DNA of 64,000 nt, from assembly GCF_002646595.1 (NCBI RefSeq), contig NZ_PDUD01000032.1, positions 62,001-126,000 of the forward strand, in the 5' to 3' direction. Below are positions 44,302 to 53,164 of this stretch, piece after piece. This DNA comes from Flavilitoribacter nigricans DSM 23189 = NBRC 102662 (lineage in GTDB: Bacteria > Bacteroidota > Bacteroidia > Chitinophagales > Saprospiraceae). A program made the position numbers and the translations under genes. The notes beneath the pieces are model-generated. The model did no database searches, was not told the DNA's origin, and was given only the letters and a program-made list of their open reading frames with translations. The first letter of the stretch is position 1; each line of letters begins with the position of its first letter.

Positions 44302-44332
44302 AGAAAGGGGATGCAAGCTGCATCCCCTTTCT
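44302..44332. terminator. Bidirectional hairpin terminator between epimerase and gcvT
   Basis: AGAAAGGGGATGCA (44302-44315) pairs perfectly with TGCATCCCCTTTCT (44319-44332) around a 3-base loop. It lies between the convergent ends of the aldose-epimerase-like gene and gcvT and is likely used by both. Confidence 0.85.
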
Positions 44333-44379
44333 CTATTTACCGGTATTCCGGATCTCTTCAAAGCCGTAAATAAACCGGA

Positions 44380-45489
44380 CTAACTTTTCTCCACAAATGG
44401 AGGGCGTTGCACCACCGCCTTCAGGCGTTTCTTGCCGGCAACTACAGCAATCTCCGTTCCCGGCGCGGCAAATTCCTTTTGCACGTAACCCAACCCGATC
44501 GGAACATCCAAGGTGGGGGACTGCGTACCGGAAGTAACTTCGCCGATGGCATTGCCTTCCAGATCTTCTATGCCGTAGCCGTGGCGCGGTACCCGGCGGT
44601 CTTCCACCTTGAATCCAACCAGTTTTCGATCCACGCCTTCTTCCCGTTGCTTAATAAAGATATCCCGTGAATTAAATTCCCCTTTTTTGGTCTTGGTGAT
44701 CCAACCGAGGCCGGCTTCAATGGGGGAGGTTTCATCAGTGATGTCGTTGCCGTACAGGCAGTAACCCATTTCGAGGCGAAGCGTATCGCGGGCCCCGAGT
44801 CCGATCGGCTGAATATCATAGGCTTTGCCGGCTTCGAAAACGGCGTCCCAGAGTACTTCCGCATTCTTGATGTCCACGTAGAGCTCAAAACCTCCGGAGC
44901 CGGTATAGCCCGTGGCGGAGATCAGTACATTATCGATACCGGCCATGGTACCTTTGGTGAAGGTATAATAAGCCAGCTCACTGAGATCGATATCGGTCAG
45001 CTTTTGTAGTACTTCATCGGCTTTGGGGCCCTGTACCGCCAGTAATGCCGTTTGATCGGAAATATTGATCAGGCGGGTATCGAAAGAATTGTGCTTACTG
45101 ATCCAGTTCCAGTCCTTTTCAATGTTGGAAGCATTCACCACCAGCATGTAAGCCCGTTCGCCTTCGGCGCAGTTGTCTTCCGCCAGTCGGTAGACGAGCA
45201 GGTCATCCACAATGCCGCCATCGGTATTCGGCAGGCAGGAATACTGGGCCTGACCGATCTCGATCTTGGAGGCATCGTTGCTGGTAACCAGTTGAATGAG
45301 GTCCAGCGCTTCTTTTCCTTTGACAATGAATTCCCCCATGTGGGAAACATCAAAAACGCCAACATTAGTCCTCACGCAGTGGTGTTCGTCCTTAATGTTG
45401 CTGTAGGAAATGGGCATATTGTATCCCGCAAATTCTGCCATCCGAGCCCCCAGTGCCAGGTGCTTGTCGTTGAGTGGCGTATTCTTCAT
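44380..45489 (-). CDS. gcvT: Glycine cleavage system aminomethyltransferase (T protein)
   Basis: The 369-residue T protein transfers the methylene group of the aminomethyl-lipoyl H protein to tetrahydrofolate, releasing ammonia. Visible motifs are [16 protein letters not shown] at the N-terminus, [46 protein letters not shown] and [19 protein letters not shown], all standard. The N-terminal folate-binding and C-terminal beta domains are complete. It is the last gene of a minus-strand run from the penicillin-binding protein gene at 50.6 kb. H, P and L proteins are not in the window. Confidence 0.96.
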   Translation of the reverse strand: MKNTPLNDKHLALGARMAEFAGYNMPISYSNIKDEHHCVRTNVGVFDVSHMGEFIVKGKEALDLIQLVTSNDASKIEIGQAQYSCLPNTDGGIVDDLLVYRLAEDNCAEGERAYMLVVNASNIEKDWNWISKHNSFDTRLINISDQTALLAVQGPKADEVLQKLTDIDLSELAYYTFTKGTMAGIDNVLISATGYTGSGGFELYVDIKNAEVLWDAVFEAGKAYDIQPIGLGARDTLRLEMGYCLYGNDITDETSPIEAGLGWITKTKKGEFNSRDIFIKQREEGVDRKLVGFKVEDRRVPRHGYGIEDLEGNAIGEVTSGTQSPTLDVPIGLGYVQKEFAAPGTEIAVVAGKKRLKAVVQRPPFVEKS

Positions 45490-45573
45490 GGTTTATTCGG
45501 TTTACGGTACATTGGTACCTGCTAAAGCGCCCCGGGAAGTGACCGGAAAACGGATACGCAGGTGCCTTCTAAA

Positions 45574-47583
45574 TCATTCAATGGTGATCCGGGTGATATC
45601 ATCCCCGATCTGCAGGCGATGGACAATATCCATGCCTTCCGTTACGCGGCCAAAGATAGTATATTTCCCGTCCAGGTGAGGGGTAGGGGAGTGGGTAATG
45701 AAAAACTGACTGCCTTCCGTATCCTTTCCGGCGCTGGCCATCCCCAGGACACCTTCCTGATCGTAATACAGCTGGCTCAGTTCGGAGCGGATGGTGTAAT
45801 CCGGTCCGCCGTAGCCGTCGCCGTTCGGGCAGCCACCCTGCACCACAAAGTTGGGTACTACCCGGTGCAGTTCCACCCCATTGTAGAAACCATCCCTGGC
45901 CAGTTGCACAAAGCTGGCAACAGTACCCGGCGCTTCGATGGGGAACAGCCGGAGCTTGATCGTTCCTTTGACGGTCTCCATGATCACATTGAGCCGGGTA
46001 CTGTCCAGATCGTTGAAAACGGTCCAGTCGATCGGATGGTTGTATTCCACGGCCTGGGGATCGCCGGGCCGGCGTCCGCGCAGGAAGGCGATGGTCTCGG
46101 ACAGGGTGCGGTAGGTTTCGATCTGACCGGGCAGCGGGATCTGACGCAGACTCCGCTGGAGCACACCGATACTGTCGGCCAGGATCGCCCGGAATTCCCG
46201 GGCCGGATTATTGAGCGCCGAGGCTGCCTCGGATACCATACCCGGATCACCACTGCGGATAGCGGCTACAAATGTACCGGCCAGTTCGCGGGTGACCCGG
46301 CGGCGGGACGCACCGAACAGTCTATCGAAACTATCCAGGCGGGCAATACCGTTCAGCGCCCGGATACCGGCGGTACGCACTGTAGCCGATGGATGCACCA
46401 GCGCTTCCCGTTGTACAAATTGATAATTCCAGCCGAACTCAGCCAGAGCCGAAAGGGCATCGGCTTTTTCGAAGGGGTCATTGGCCCCGACAAAACGCCG
46501 GCGCAGTTCGGAGTTCATGCTGTTACGGTAGTCTTGGTAGTAGACCGGCAGGTGGTGATTGGCGGCTTTGTAGAGTGTGGTCTGCACCGGCCAGGCCAGG
46601 GAATCCTTGGCCCAGCGCCAGTAGAGGGTCGCATCGTCGGCCTGTCCGTAATCCAGAAAATACTGGGCGGCCCGCTGGGCGACGTGCAGATTGGGATCCC
46701 GCAGCGCTACGGCGGGCATGGCCTTGGCCGCATCGTAATCGAAATTACCGAATGCCCGGAGGATATTGCACCGCACCCGGTAATCCGTATCGATACTCAT
46801 TCTTTGTTGCAGATAACTCAGGGCTTCGGGCGTTTTGCATTTTCCGAGGCCGATGACGAGGGACATCCGGATATTGGGATTGGTCTCGGTGGAGATCGCC
46901 TCGATCAGACTGGTGGTGAAAGGCGCCAGTTCCAGATTGACGGCCCGGGCCAGATAATTGGCGGCGTAAATACGTACGGGTTCCGGATAGCGGCGGTTGG
47001 AGGCTAGGGCAACCATCCGGGCGGTACCCTCGGGCAGGACGATCTGGCGGAGGGCGAAGCGGTAAATTCCACGTACCTGTCCCAGTAGGAGTGCGGTATC
47101 CGTCGGAAGGTAGGTCGTCACGGTACTCAGGGCACGCAGGTTGTCGGCATTGCCGCATTTACCCACGGCTTCCAGAACGCTGCTGTTGAAGTAGTTGAAA
47201 TAACCCGCGGTATCATTGGCTTCGAAGGCTCCGATCAGTTCATCCGCAGAGTTGGGGCTGCCGATCTGCCCGATAGCGTAGGCCGCCGCGGCCCGGACCG
47301 CTTCGATCGGATCTTCCAGCAGGTAGTATAAGCTGTCGAGGACCGAAGAGTCCTGAATGGAGGCCATTGCCATAGCCGACAGGTAGCGATAAGTGGGATT
47401 GGCCGCATCGAAATAAGTGAGCAGGCTATCGGTCGCACGCTGATCCTGCAGATCGTGGATCTGCTGAAAGAGGGAATCCTGCGTACTGAGATGGATCTCA
47501 TCCATAGGGCCGGTTTCCGGCGGCAGGCAGCCGATCAACAGGAGCATCCCAAATATTGTACCGGGTACAACTAAGCGGTTCAT
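45574..47583 (-). CDS. HEAT-repeat lipoprotein with C-terminal cyclophilin domain
   Basis: The 669-residue protein has a lipoprotein signal with lipobox LLIGC. Residues about 35-500 are HEAT-like helical repeats (YLLEDPIEAVRAAAAYAIGQIGSP; YLQQRMSIDTDYRVRCNILRAFGNFD; ASALNNPAREFRAIL). Residues about 510-669 form a cyclophilin-type peptidyl-prolyl isomerase: MIMETVKGTIKLRLFPIEAPGTV, the catalytic Arg in HRVVPNFVVQGG, and SQFFITHSPTPHLDGKYTIFG. It probably folds or holds exported proteins at the envelope, with the HEAT array as the client or partner surface. It is in the same run as the penicillin-binding protein and gcvT. Confidence 0.9.
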   Translation of the reverse strand: MNRLVVPGTIFGMLLLIGCLPPETGPMDEIHLSTQDSLFQQIHDLQDQRATDSLLTYFDAANPTYRYLSAMAMASIQDSSVLDSLYYLLEDPIEAVRAAAAYAIGQIGSPNSADELIGAFEANDTAGYFNYFNSSVLEAVGKCGNADNLRALSTVTTYLPTDTALLLGQVRGIYRFALRQIVLPEGTARMVALASNRRYPEPVRIYAANYLARAVNLELAPFTTSLIEAISTETNPNIRMSLVIGLGKCKTPEALSYLQQRMSIDTDYRVRCNILRAFGNFDYDAAKAMPAVALRDPNLHVAQRAAQYFLDYGQADDATLYWRWAKDSLAWPVQTTLYKAANHHLPVYYQDYRNSMNSELRRRFVGANDPFEKADALSALAEFGWNYQFVQREALVHPSATVRTAGIRALNGIARLDSFDRLFGASRRRVTRELAGTFVAAIRSGDPGMVSEAASALNNPAREFRAILADSIGVLQRSLRQIPLPGQIETYRTLSETIAFLRGRRPGDPQAVEYNHPIDWTVFNDLDSTRLNVIMETVKGTIKLRLFPIEAPGTVASFVQLARDGFYNGVELHRVVPNFVVQGGCPNGDGYGGPDYTIRSELSQLYYDQEGVLGMASAGKDTEGSQFFITHSPTPHLDGKYTIFGRVTEGMDIVHRLQIGDDITRITIE

Positions 47584-47673
47584 GTATTAAACGTTTGGTA
47601 CGTAGCGTAGTAAGCTGTGGTGATCAATCGGAAATTTTGGAGTTGTACAGTTATGGGATTATGCCTATGGGCT

Positions 47674-48012
47674 TCATACTTTCTGCCTCCGGTGTCGAAT
47701 GAGAAAAACAAAAGCGACCGAAGACGATATCAACATCACGATCAGATGGAAAACCGGTATGCCGGAACGGTCCCTGATGGTGCTCCAGAGGGAAAGCAAC
47801 AGGGCAATGATGAGCAAACCACTCAGCAGCGTCAGGATATTGGCCGTCAGCGGGTTGCCCGACCGGAACGGCGGCACGGTGATCACAAACAAGCCGCCAA
47901 AGGCTACCGGTATCAGCGCCGTTGAGGTCTCAGCCGTCGTCGATGCATAGGCCCAAAGGCCTATAACGATCAGAATGATACCGTTAAGCAGGTTGACGTG
48001 ATGGGTTTTCAA
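47674..48012 (-). CDS. Small membrane protein next to the penicillin-binding protein gene
   Basis: The 112-residue protein has three or four hydrophobic segments (about 10-28, 32-50, 57-77 and 86-104) and little else; no motif is known to me. It begins 9 bases after the stop of the class A penicillin-binding protein gene, so it is co-transcribed. A role in envelope growth is only suggested by this position. Confidence 0.7.
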   Translation of the reverse strand: MKTHHVNLLNGIILIVIGLWAYASTTAETSTALIPVAFGGLFVITVPPFRSGNPLTANILTLLSGLLIIALLLSLWSTIRDRSGIPVFHLIVMLISSSVAFVFLIRHRRQKV

Positions 48013-48021
48013 AAGACTTTA

Positions 48022-50613
48022 TTATTGCTGCTGGATCTGGATCGTATCCCGGGCGGTGCCGAACTCATCTCCGAACTGATCTTCGGAAAATTCGTCTTCA
48101 AATTCGTCCCCACCTTCGAGTGGTGGCAGATCACCGCTGTATTTTCCACAATCCAGCTCAATGCCGAGATCTCCCGGTGGTCGGTAGAAACGATCTTCAA
48201 AGTTGTAGCCGCTGGCCGGTTCTTCTTCCAGCCTCTTTAAAAAATTCTTGACGAGGGGTTTAGACATGAAAGAACCCTGCCCGTAGCCGATACTGCGGAA
48301 ACTGATCCAGCGATCTTCCCCACCCGTCCAGGTGCCGACCACCAGGTTGGGCGTGATCCCCACGAACCAGCCGTCGGCGTAGTCGTTCGTGGTACCGGTC
48401 TTACCGCCGACATCACTCTTCAGGGAACCCTGCAGGGTGCCGGAGTAACGCAGCATTTCCACCATGACGTAATTGGAGTTCGGCGGCAGCGCCTGTTGCT
48501 CCGTGGCAAAGCTTTCGTATAGGATACGGCCATTTTTATCCTCGATACGAGTGATAAAGGTAGGCTTATTGAAAATTCCGTTATTGGCAAATGTGGTATA
48601 GGCACCGGTCAATTCCAGTACCGACATATCCGCTGCCCCGAGCGCAATGGAAGGTACGCGCGGCAGGCGGTAACGGCCGTTGGCGTATTTATCGTTCTTA
48701 TCGATCCCCATGCGGTGTACCAGGTCCAGTACCGGATTCACACTACCCAGCTGTTTCATCAGGAAGGCGGATACCGTGTTCTTGGACTGGCGCAATCCTT
48801 CCTTCAGGGTCAGCAACTGGCCGGAATAGCTGTCGTGCGAGTTGCGGGGTGTCCAGGGTTCGTTCAGGAAGAATCCCTGATCCTGCGGCGTGATCGTGAC
48901 CGGCAGATCGTACACCTGGAAGCAGGGCGAAAAGCCTTGCTGGAAAATGGCGGTGGCGTAAATGAAGGGTTTGAAGGTAGAACCTACCTGCCGGTTGATG
49001 TTAACGTGGTCAAACTGGAAATACTTGTGATCAATACCGCCGATCCAGACTTTAACGTGGCCGGTTTGCGGCTCTACGGCGACCATACCCGTCTGGAGGA
49101 ACATCCGATGGTAGCGGATGGAATCCATCGGGCTCATCGTCGTGTCCTTCTCCATTTTATCGTTGTAGGCGAAGACGGTCATTTCGACGGGCTTTTTGAA
49201 AACGTCTTCGACCTCCGTCTGCAGTTTATCCCACTGGGTGGCCAGTTCCTGGAAATGCGGACTGTTCAGTACTTTCCGGTACTGAGCGGCCAGTTCCGTA
49301 CTGATCATTTTTTGGGAGACCAGGCGGGTGATCGTTCCTTTTTTCCGGGATTCTTCCACGATGCGTTCCACTTCGCGGTCGTCATCGTGGAAAGTGAGGT
49401 CGAGTTCATCGTTGAGCTTGGCCAGTACGCCGGACAGGTGTTTGGTCCGCAGTGACTGGTAGCGATCGGAACTGCGCATCAGCCGGGTGAGCATCATCTG
49501 CCGGATCTCGACGGGCACCTCGGTCTCCGAGCCGCTGGAGTATTTCCAGGGGTCGTGCCACTTCCAGGTTTCCCAGAAGGCTTTTTGGACCACCGGCATA
49601 CGCTTACGCATTTCCTCTTCCGCAATGCGCTGCATGACGGGATTGATGGTCGTATAGATACGGAGACCATCCTGATAGATATTGTATTTACTGCCGTCGG
49701 ATTTCTGACGACCCGGCTGGGCCAGTAAATCCTTTACTTCTTTAGCGAGTTCCATCCGGAAATAGGGGGCCGGACCGTCAATGTGGGTCTGGCGGGTAAA
49801 TTTGATGCCCAGGTCCGTCTGGCGCAGCGAGTCGTACTGCGCCGCCGTGATGAAACCGTTCTTCTCCATCTGTTTCAGTACGACCATCCGGCGGTGTTCT
49901 ACCTTTTCCGGCCAGCGCAGCGGATCGTACAGGGAAGGGTTTTTCAGCATGCCGACCAGCGTGGCGGCCTGCGTGAGATTCAGGGAATCCTGATCTTCGT
50001 CAAAATAGATCTTGGCGGCCTGCTTGATCCCGAAAGCACCGTTGACGTACTCAAATTTATTGAGGTACATGGCAATGATCTCCTCCTTGGTGTATTTGCG
50101 CTCCAGCCGAATGGCAATGATCCATTCTTTCAGTTTCTGGAAGATCCGCTCTACTGTGGAGCTGGCACTTTTTTCGGTGAAAAGCAATTTGGCGAGCTGC
50201 TGGGTGATGGTACTGGCACCGCCCGCGCTGGACTGACCCATCAGGCCGGTTTTTACGATCGCCCGGGCCAGGGCTTCAAAATCGATGCCGGTATGTTCAA
50301 AATATCTTTCGTCCTCGGTAGCGATCAGGGCATTGACCAGATTCGGGGAAAGTTCATCGAAGGTGACCGGGATCCGGTTTTCCGTATAATAAGTGGCCAT
50401 GATCGATCCGTCATCGGCGTAGATCAGGGAAGCCTCATTACTTCTGGGATTTTCCAACTCCTCAACGGAAGGAAGATCGGTGAAAGAAAGTACGATGAAA
50501 ACCAGCACACCCAGGGCGATACCGGCAAAAACAGCCAGCCACAACCACTTGACGATCCGGACGAATTCCGGGCGCTGATTGTCTCCGAAGAGGAACTGAT
50601 TGATCTTGTCCAT
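48022..50613 (-). CDS. Class A penicillin-binding protein (PBP1a-type)
   Basis: The 863-residue bifunctional peptidoglycan synthase has one membrane helix (about 25-47), a GT51 glycosyltransferase domain with TEDERYFEHTGID near residue 98 and GASTITQQLAK, and a transpeptidase domain with SxxK as GSTFKPF (Ser545), SxN as SKNTVSAF and KTG as GGKTGTTNDYADGWF near residue 736. It polymerises and cross-links glycan chains at the periplasmic face. The start at 50613 is chosen because a perfect TATCTTTG box lies between it and the next upstream in-frame start. A C-terminal acidic tail (EFEDEFSEDQFGDEFG) is unusual. Confidence 0.95.
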   Translation of the reverse strand: MDKINQFLFGDNQRPEFVRIVKWLWLAVFAGIALGVLVFIVLSFTDLPSVEELENPRSNEASLIYADDGSIMATYYTENRIPVTFDELSPNLVNALIATEDERYFEHTGIDFEALARAIVKTGLMGQSSAGGASTITQQLAKLLFTEKSASSTVERIFQKLKEWIIAIRLERKYTKEEIIAMYLNKFEYVNGAFGIKQAAKIYFDEDQDSLNLTQAATLVGMLKNPSLYDPLRWPEKVEHRRMVVLKQMEKNGFITAAQYDSLRQTDLGIKFTRQTHIDGPAPYFRMELAKEVKDLLAQPGRQKSDGSKYNIYQDGLRIYTTINPVMQRIAEEEMRKRMPVVQKAFWETWKWHDPWKYSSGSETEVPVEIRQMMLTRLMRSSDRYQSLRTKHLSGVLAKLNDELDLTFHDDDREVERIVEESRKKGTITRLVSQKMISTELAAQYRKVLNSPHFQELATQWDKLQTEVEDVFKKPVEMTVFAYNDKMEKDTTMSPMDSIRYHRMFLQTGMVAVEPQTGHVKVWIGGIDHKYFQFDHVNINRQVGSTFKPFIYATAIFQQGFSPCFQVYDLPVTITPQDQGFFLNEPWTPRNSHDSYSGQLLTLKEGLRQSKNTVSAFLMKQLGSVNPVLDLVHRMGIDKNDKYANGRYRLPRVPSIALGAADMSVLELTGAYTTFANNGIFNKPTFITRIEDKNGRILYESFATEQQALPPNSNYVMVEMLRYSGTLQGSLKSDVGGKTGTTNDYADGWFVGITPNLVVGTWTGGEDRWISFRSIGYGQGSFMSKPLVKNFLKRLEEEPASGYNFEDRFYRPPGDLGIELDCGKYSGDLPPLEGGDEFEDEFSEDQFGDEFGTARDTIQIQQQ

Positions 50614-50637
50614 AAGCTCGGTCAGGATTTTGAAGGT

Positions 50638-50645
50638 CAAAGATA
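50638..50645 (-). promoter_or_regulatory. -7 box TATCTTTG of the penicillin-binding protein operon
   Basis: On the minus strand TATCTTTG is an exact -7 match, 24 bases before the ATG at 50613. No -33 TTG is evident at the normal distance. It excludes the upstream in-frame start at 50664. Confidence 0.55.
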
Positions 50646-50716
50646 ACAATATTCTATGACCCACCGATGAAACTTTTTACCCCTTTAAACGCTTTTATTA
50701 AAGTATGGCCTGCCAG

Positions 50717-50747
50717 TTGGTTGGCCGGAAATGTATTATTATCTTTG
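50717..50747 (+). promoter_or_regulatory. Complete Bacteroidota promoter, TTG-N20-TATCTTTG
   Basis: TTG at 50717-50719 and TATCTTTG at 50740-50747 are separated by 20 bases, the ideal spacing. Transcription should begin about 5-7 bases downstream, at or very near the ATG at 50752, so the mRNA of the ArsR-type gene may be leaderless. Confidence 0.75.
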
Positions 50748-50751
50748 TTTT

Positions 50752-51069
50752 ATGGATATCAAAGCTGGAGTACTCAATAAGGACGAAGCCGAAAAACTGG
50801 AAAGGATTGCTTATATCCTCAAAACAGTTGCACACCCGTTGCGCCTGGGCATCGTACACTTATTAGAAAAATACCCCCGCCTTTCGGTTGGGGAGATCTG
50901 CGAAATGCTGGATAGCGAGCAATCGCTAACCTCTCACCATCTGCAAAATATGCGTTTAAAGGGATTACTCTCGGTAAAACGCGAAGGTCGCAGCATGTAT
51001 TATTCACTGAAAGAAAGAGATGTTTCTCTGATCATTGAGTGTCTGGAGAACTGTCAGTGTAATATGTAG
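50752..51069 (+). CDS. ArsR/SmtB-type winged-helix regulator
   Basis: The 105-residue repressor-like protein has the winged helix: AHPLRLGIVHLLEKYPRLSVGEICEMLDSEQSLTSHHLQNMRLKGLLSVKREGRSMYYSL. There is no CxC metal site in the recognition helix; the tail CLENCQCN holds three cysteines that could bind metal or sense redox, which is my inference. The start is set by the promoter, because the upstream in-frame ATG at 50731 lies inside it. DUF983 follows 38 bases later and may be co-transcribed. The divergent PBP operon shares the intergenic space. Confidence 0.88.
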   Translation: MDIKAGVLNKDEAEKLERIAYILKTVAHPLRLGIVHLLEKYPRLSVGEICEMLDSEQSLTSHHLQNMRLKGLLSVKREGRSMYYSLKERDVSLIIECLENCQCNM

Positions 51070-51107
51070 TATCCGGCTGGCGGCCGCCGGCCGCCCCAAA
51101 TCAATCT

Positions 51108-51497
51108 ATGAGCGCTTCCAAAGTACCTGGTAAAGCTTCGGCTATCCTGCAACTCACCTGTCCCCGCTGTCGACAGGGCAAGCTTTTCCATACACCCACC
51201 ACTTCCTTTCGCCGTCCCTTCGATATGAAGGATCACTGTGAGGTCTGTGAACTGGACTTTATGCCAGAACCCGGCTTCTACTACGGTTCCATGTACGTCT
51301 CCTATATGTTTGTCGGTGGTTTCAGCCTGGTCTTTATCGCCGTTTTCCACTGGGTATTCGGCTGGAGTATGACCGCTTCTTTCGCGGCGCTGATCGCAAT
51401 TGTAGCCATTTTTATGGTCTATATCTTCCGCCTTTCCCGTTCCTTCTGGTTGGGTGTACACGTCAAGTACCGGCCGGAAACCCGGAACGCCAAGTAA
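51108..51497 (+). CDS. DUF983 membrane protein
   Basis: The 129-residue protein shows the DUF983 plan: an N-terminal CPRCRQGKLF cysteine pair, a second pair CEVCELDF, then EPGFYYGSMYVSYMF and two membrane helices (about 65-85 and 90-110). The four cysteines probably bind zinc. The function is unknown; the family is widespread in Bacteroidota and Proteobacteria. It follows the ArsR-type gene by 38 bases. Confidence 0.9.
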   Translation: MSASKVPGKASAILQLTCPRCRQGKLFHTPTTSFRRPFDMKDHCEVCELDFMPEPGFYYGSMYVSYMFVGGFSLVFIAVFHWVFGWSMTASFAALIAIVAIFMVYIFRLSRSFWLGVHVKYRPETRNAK

Positions 51498-51538
51498 GTA
51501 CGGCACCTTTCCCGGTTGCCGTTTCCCGAATTTATCCA

Positions 51539-51839
51539 AGCTCGACTTTAGCATTTTCAAGGATAGGATGCAGTGCTCTCGCAAAGGTGTAAGCTAATTT
51601 CAAAACACACTCTCTTAATCTCCAGGGCTATGCCCTTCTCCGATCTGATCTCAATTATATAGCTACAAATATTTCAGGGCTACGCCCTTACCCATGGCAG
51701 TGGCGTAGCTGCGAGAATATTTGTAGATCAGTAACGGATTTCACATCGAAGGGCGTAGCCCTGGCCATATATGAATCTGAAATGTCCGTTTTCCTATTCT
51801 ATTTACTGGACACAATATAAAATCAGCTAAAGTCGAGCT
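51539..51839. mobile_element. 301-bp terminal-inverted-repeat element, copy 2 (reversed interior)
   Basis: AGCTCGACTTTAGC at 51539-51552 and GCTAAAGTCGAGCT at 51826-51839 are perfect complements, matching the ends of 28726-29093. Inside, AGGGCTATGCCCTTCTCCGAT, the central AATATTTCAGGGC and GTGGCGTAGCTGCG segments, and GAAGGGCGTAGCCCTGGCC reproduce copy 1 in the opposite orientation. It separates the DUF983 and MBL genes. No gene is inside. Confidence 0.75.
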
Positions 51840-51841
51840 AA

Positions 51842-51902
51842 GAGATTGTTTGACAAGCTCTCACTGGATTTTCTCCGGCAGCAGAGGTTTTTAAATAGTC
51901 TT
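51842..51902. mobile_element. 61-bp decayed miniature element at the MBL stop codon
   Basis: GAGATTGTTTG (51842-51852) and the right end TAAATAGTCTT (51892-51902) are imperfect complements. The interior CTCTCACTGGATTTTCTCCGGCAGCAGA matches both halves of the element at 31591-31751, so this is an internally deleted relative. The flanks are TAA on the left and TTA on the right, and the TTA (51903-51905) is the stop codon of the MBL gene. Confidence 0.65.
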
Positions 51903-52691
51903 TTAGGATTTACAGAACTGGATCTCCAGGCCGTCGTAAGCCAGGGCTACACCCTCCGGTAGTTCGGCGTTCACTATTTCGTGCAGGCCCATGCGGTGGC
52001 TCATGTGGGTCAGGTAAGCCTGTTGCGGTCGGATCTCGGCAATGAAGGCCAGCGCTTCTTTCAGATTCAAATGGGAATGGTGTTCGCTGTGGTGCAGGGC
52101 ATTGACGACCAGCGTGTGTGTACCGACTATCTTCTGTTTTTCCTCCTCACCGATGGTTTTCATATCCGTGATATAGGTGAAATCGTCCACCCGGAAACCC
52201 AGTACCGGCATGCGCCCGTGGAGGACAGCGATTGGTTGGAAGGTCAGAGATCCGATGCTAAAGTCGTCCTTTTCCGAAATGGGAATGGGTTTCAGCATGG
52301 GCGCTCCGGGGTAGGGGTTGGCCGCAAAAACGTAGGCAAAGCGATTTTTCAATTCTTTGATCACCTGTTCGCTGGCGTAAACCGGCATATCCGCCTTATT
52401 CTTGAAATTGAAGGGCCGGACGTCGTCCATGCCGATGATGTGATCGTTGTGTTCGTGGGTCAGCACCACCGCATCCAGATGATCGGTCTCCGAACGCAGC
52501 ATTTGTTGCCGAAAATCCGGACCGCAATCGATCACCACTTTGGTCGCTCCCTTAGTAAGCAGTACGGAAGTCCGCAGCCGGTTGTCGCGGGGATCAGCCG
52601 ACCGGCATACCTCGCAATCGCATCCGATCACGGGTACTCCCTGGGAAGTACCGGTGCCTAAGAATGTTACGGTAAGTGGTGTAGCGCTCAA
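51903..52691 (-). CDS. MBL-fold metallo-hydrolase (PhnP-like)
   Basis: The 262-residue metallo-beta-lactamase-fold hydrolase begins FLGTGTSQGVPVIGCDCEVCRS, where the C-x-C-x2-C cluster is typical of PhnP-type cyclic phosphodiesterases. The metal motif is LTHEHNDHIIGMDDVRPF, and VVNALHHSEHHSHL and LTHMSHRMG supply later ligands. A phosphodiesterase role is likely but the natural substrate is not readable; ribosyl-phosphate or lipoyl-type substrates are known for relatives. The gene stands alone, and its stop codon abuts a miniature element. Confidence 0.88.
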   Translation of the reverse strand: MSATPLTVTFLGTGTSQGVPVIGCDCEVCRSADPRDNRLRTSVLLTKGATKVVIDCGPDFRQQMLRSETDHLDAVVLTHEHNDHIIGMDDVRPFNFKNKADMPVYASEQVIKELKNRFAYVFAANPYPGAPMLKPIPISEKDDFSIGSLTFQPIAVLHGRMPVLGFRVDDFTYITDMKTIGEEEKQKIVGTHTLVVNALHHSEHHSHLNLKEALAFIAEIRPQQAYLTHMSHRMGLHEIVNAELPEGVALAYDGLEIQFCKS

Positions 52692-52786
52692 ATTGTGGTG
52701 CTTGAATGATGCGGAATAGGTGATACTGGTAGTTAGGAATAAAACGAAACAATTTTCAACGGGCCAAAGTTTAGCCGGTTTTCGGA

Positions 52787-53071
52787 CTACTCTTCCTCTT
52801 CGTCCTGGGCCGTACTTTGTTCGATCTTTTTGAGCAGTTTAACCGAAGCTTCGCTGAGTTTTTCTTCTTCGACCTCCAGATTTTGCAGAATATCGAGCAG
52901 GCAGTTCATCCGCCCCTCCACGTCGAAGAACTTATTGATGACGGCTATTTTTTTGTTTTCTACAATACAATACCCGGAGTTGAAGTTCCCCTTTTCGTAA
53001 CGAACCGTATATTCTAGTTCATTCATCAGGGCCTCCAGTTTTTTGAGACTGTGTCTGGTATATTTTAACAT
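52787..53071 (-). CDS. Conserved hypothetical small acidic protein
   Basis: The 94-residue protein has a basic start (MLKYTRHSLKKLEALMNELEY), a central VRYEKGNFNSGYCIVENKKIAVINKFFDVEGR and an acidic C-terminal helix ending DEEEE. It looks like one of the small single-domain proteins conserved across Bacteroidota with no named function. Cytoplasmic; no signal or metal motif is visible. An internal ATG at residue 16 is an alternative start. Confidence 0.75.
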   Translation of the reverse strand: MLKYTRHSLKKLEALMNELEYTVRYEKGNFNSGYCIVENKKIAVINKFFDVEGRMNCLLDILQNLEVEEEKLSEASVKLLKKIEQSTAQDEEEE

Positions 53072-53087
53072 GGATCCGGCTAACTAT

Positions 53088-53095
53088 TATCTTTG
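53088..53095 (+). promoter_or_regulatory. -7 box TATCTTTG upstream of the barrel gene
   Basis: TATCTTTG is an exact -7 match 69 bases before the ATG at 53165. A -33 TTG is not seen. Confidence 0.45.
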
Positions 53096-53164
53096 TGGTA
53101 GTACCTTCCGGAAAGCGGTAACTTGGTGCCGGCTTTCGGAAGCCGCTACAAAAAAAGCAAAACT

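Noticed and set aside
45562-47007. 481-codon plus-strand frame
   Set aside because: It is antisense to the HEAT-cyclophilin gene, which has clear motifs.
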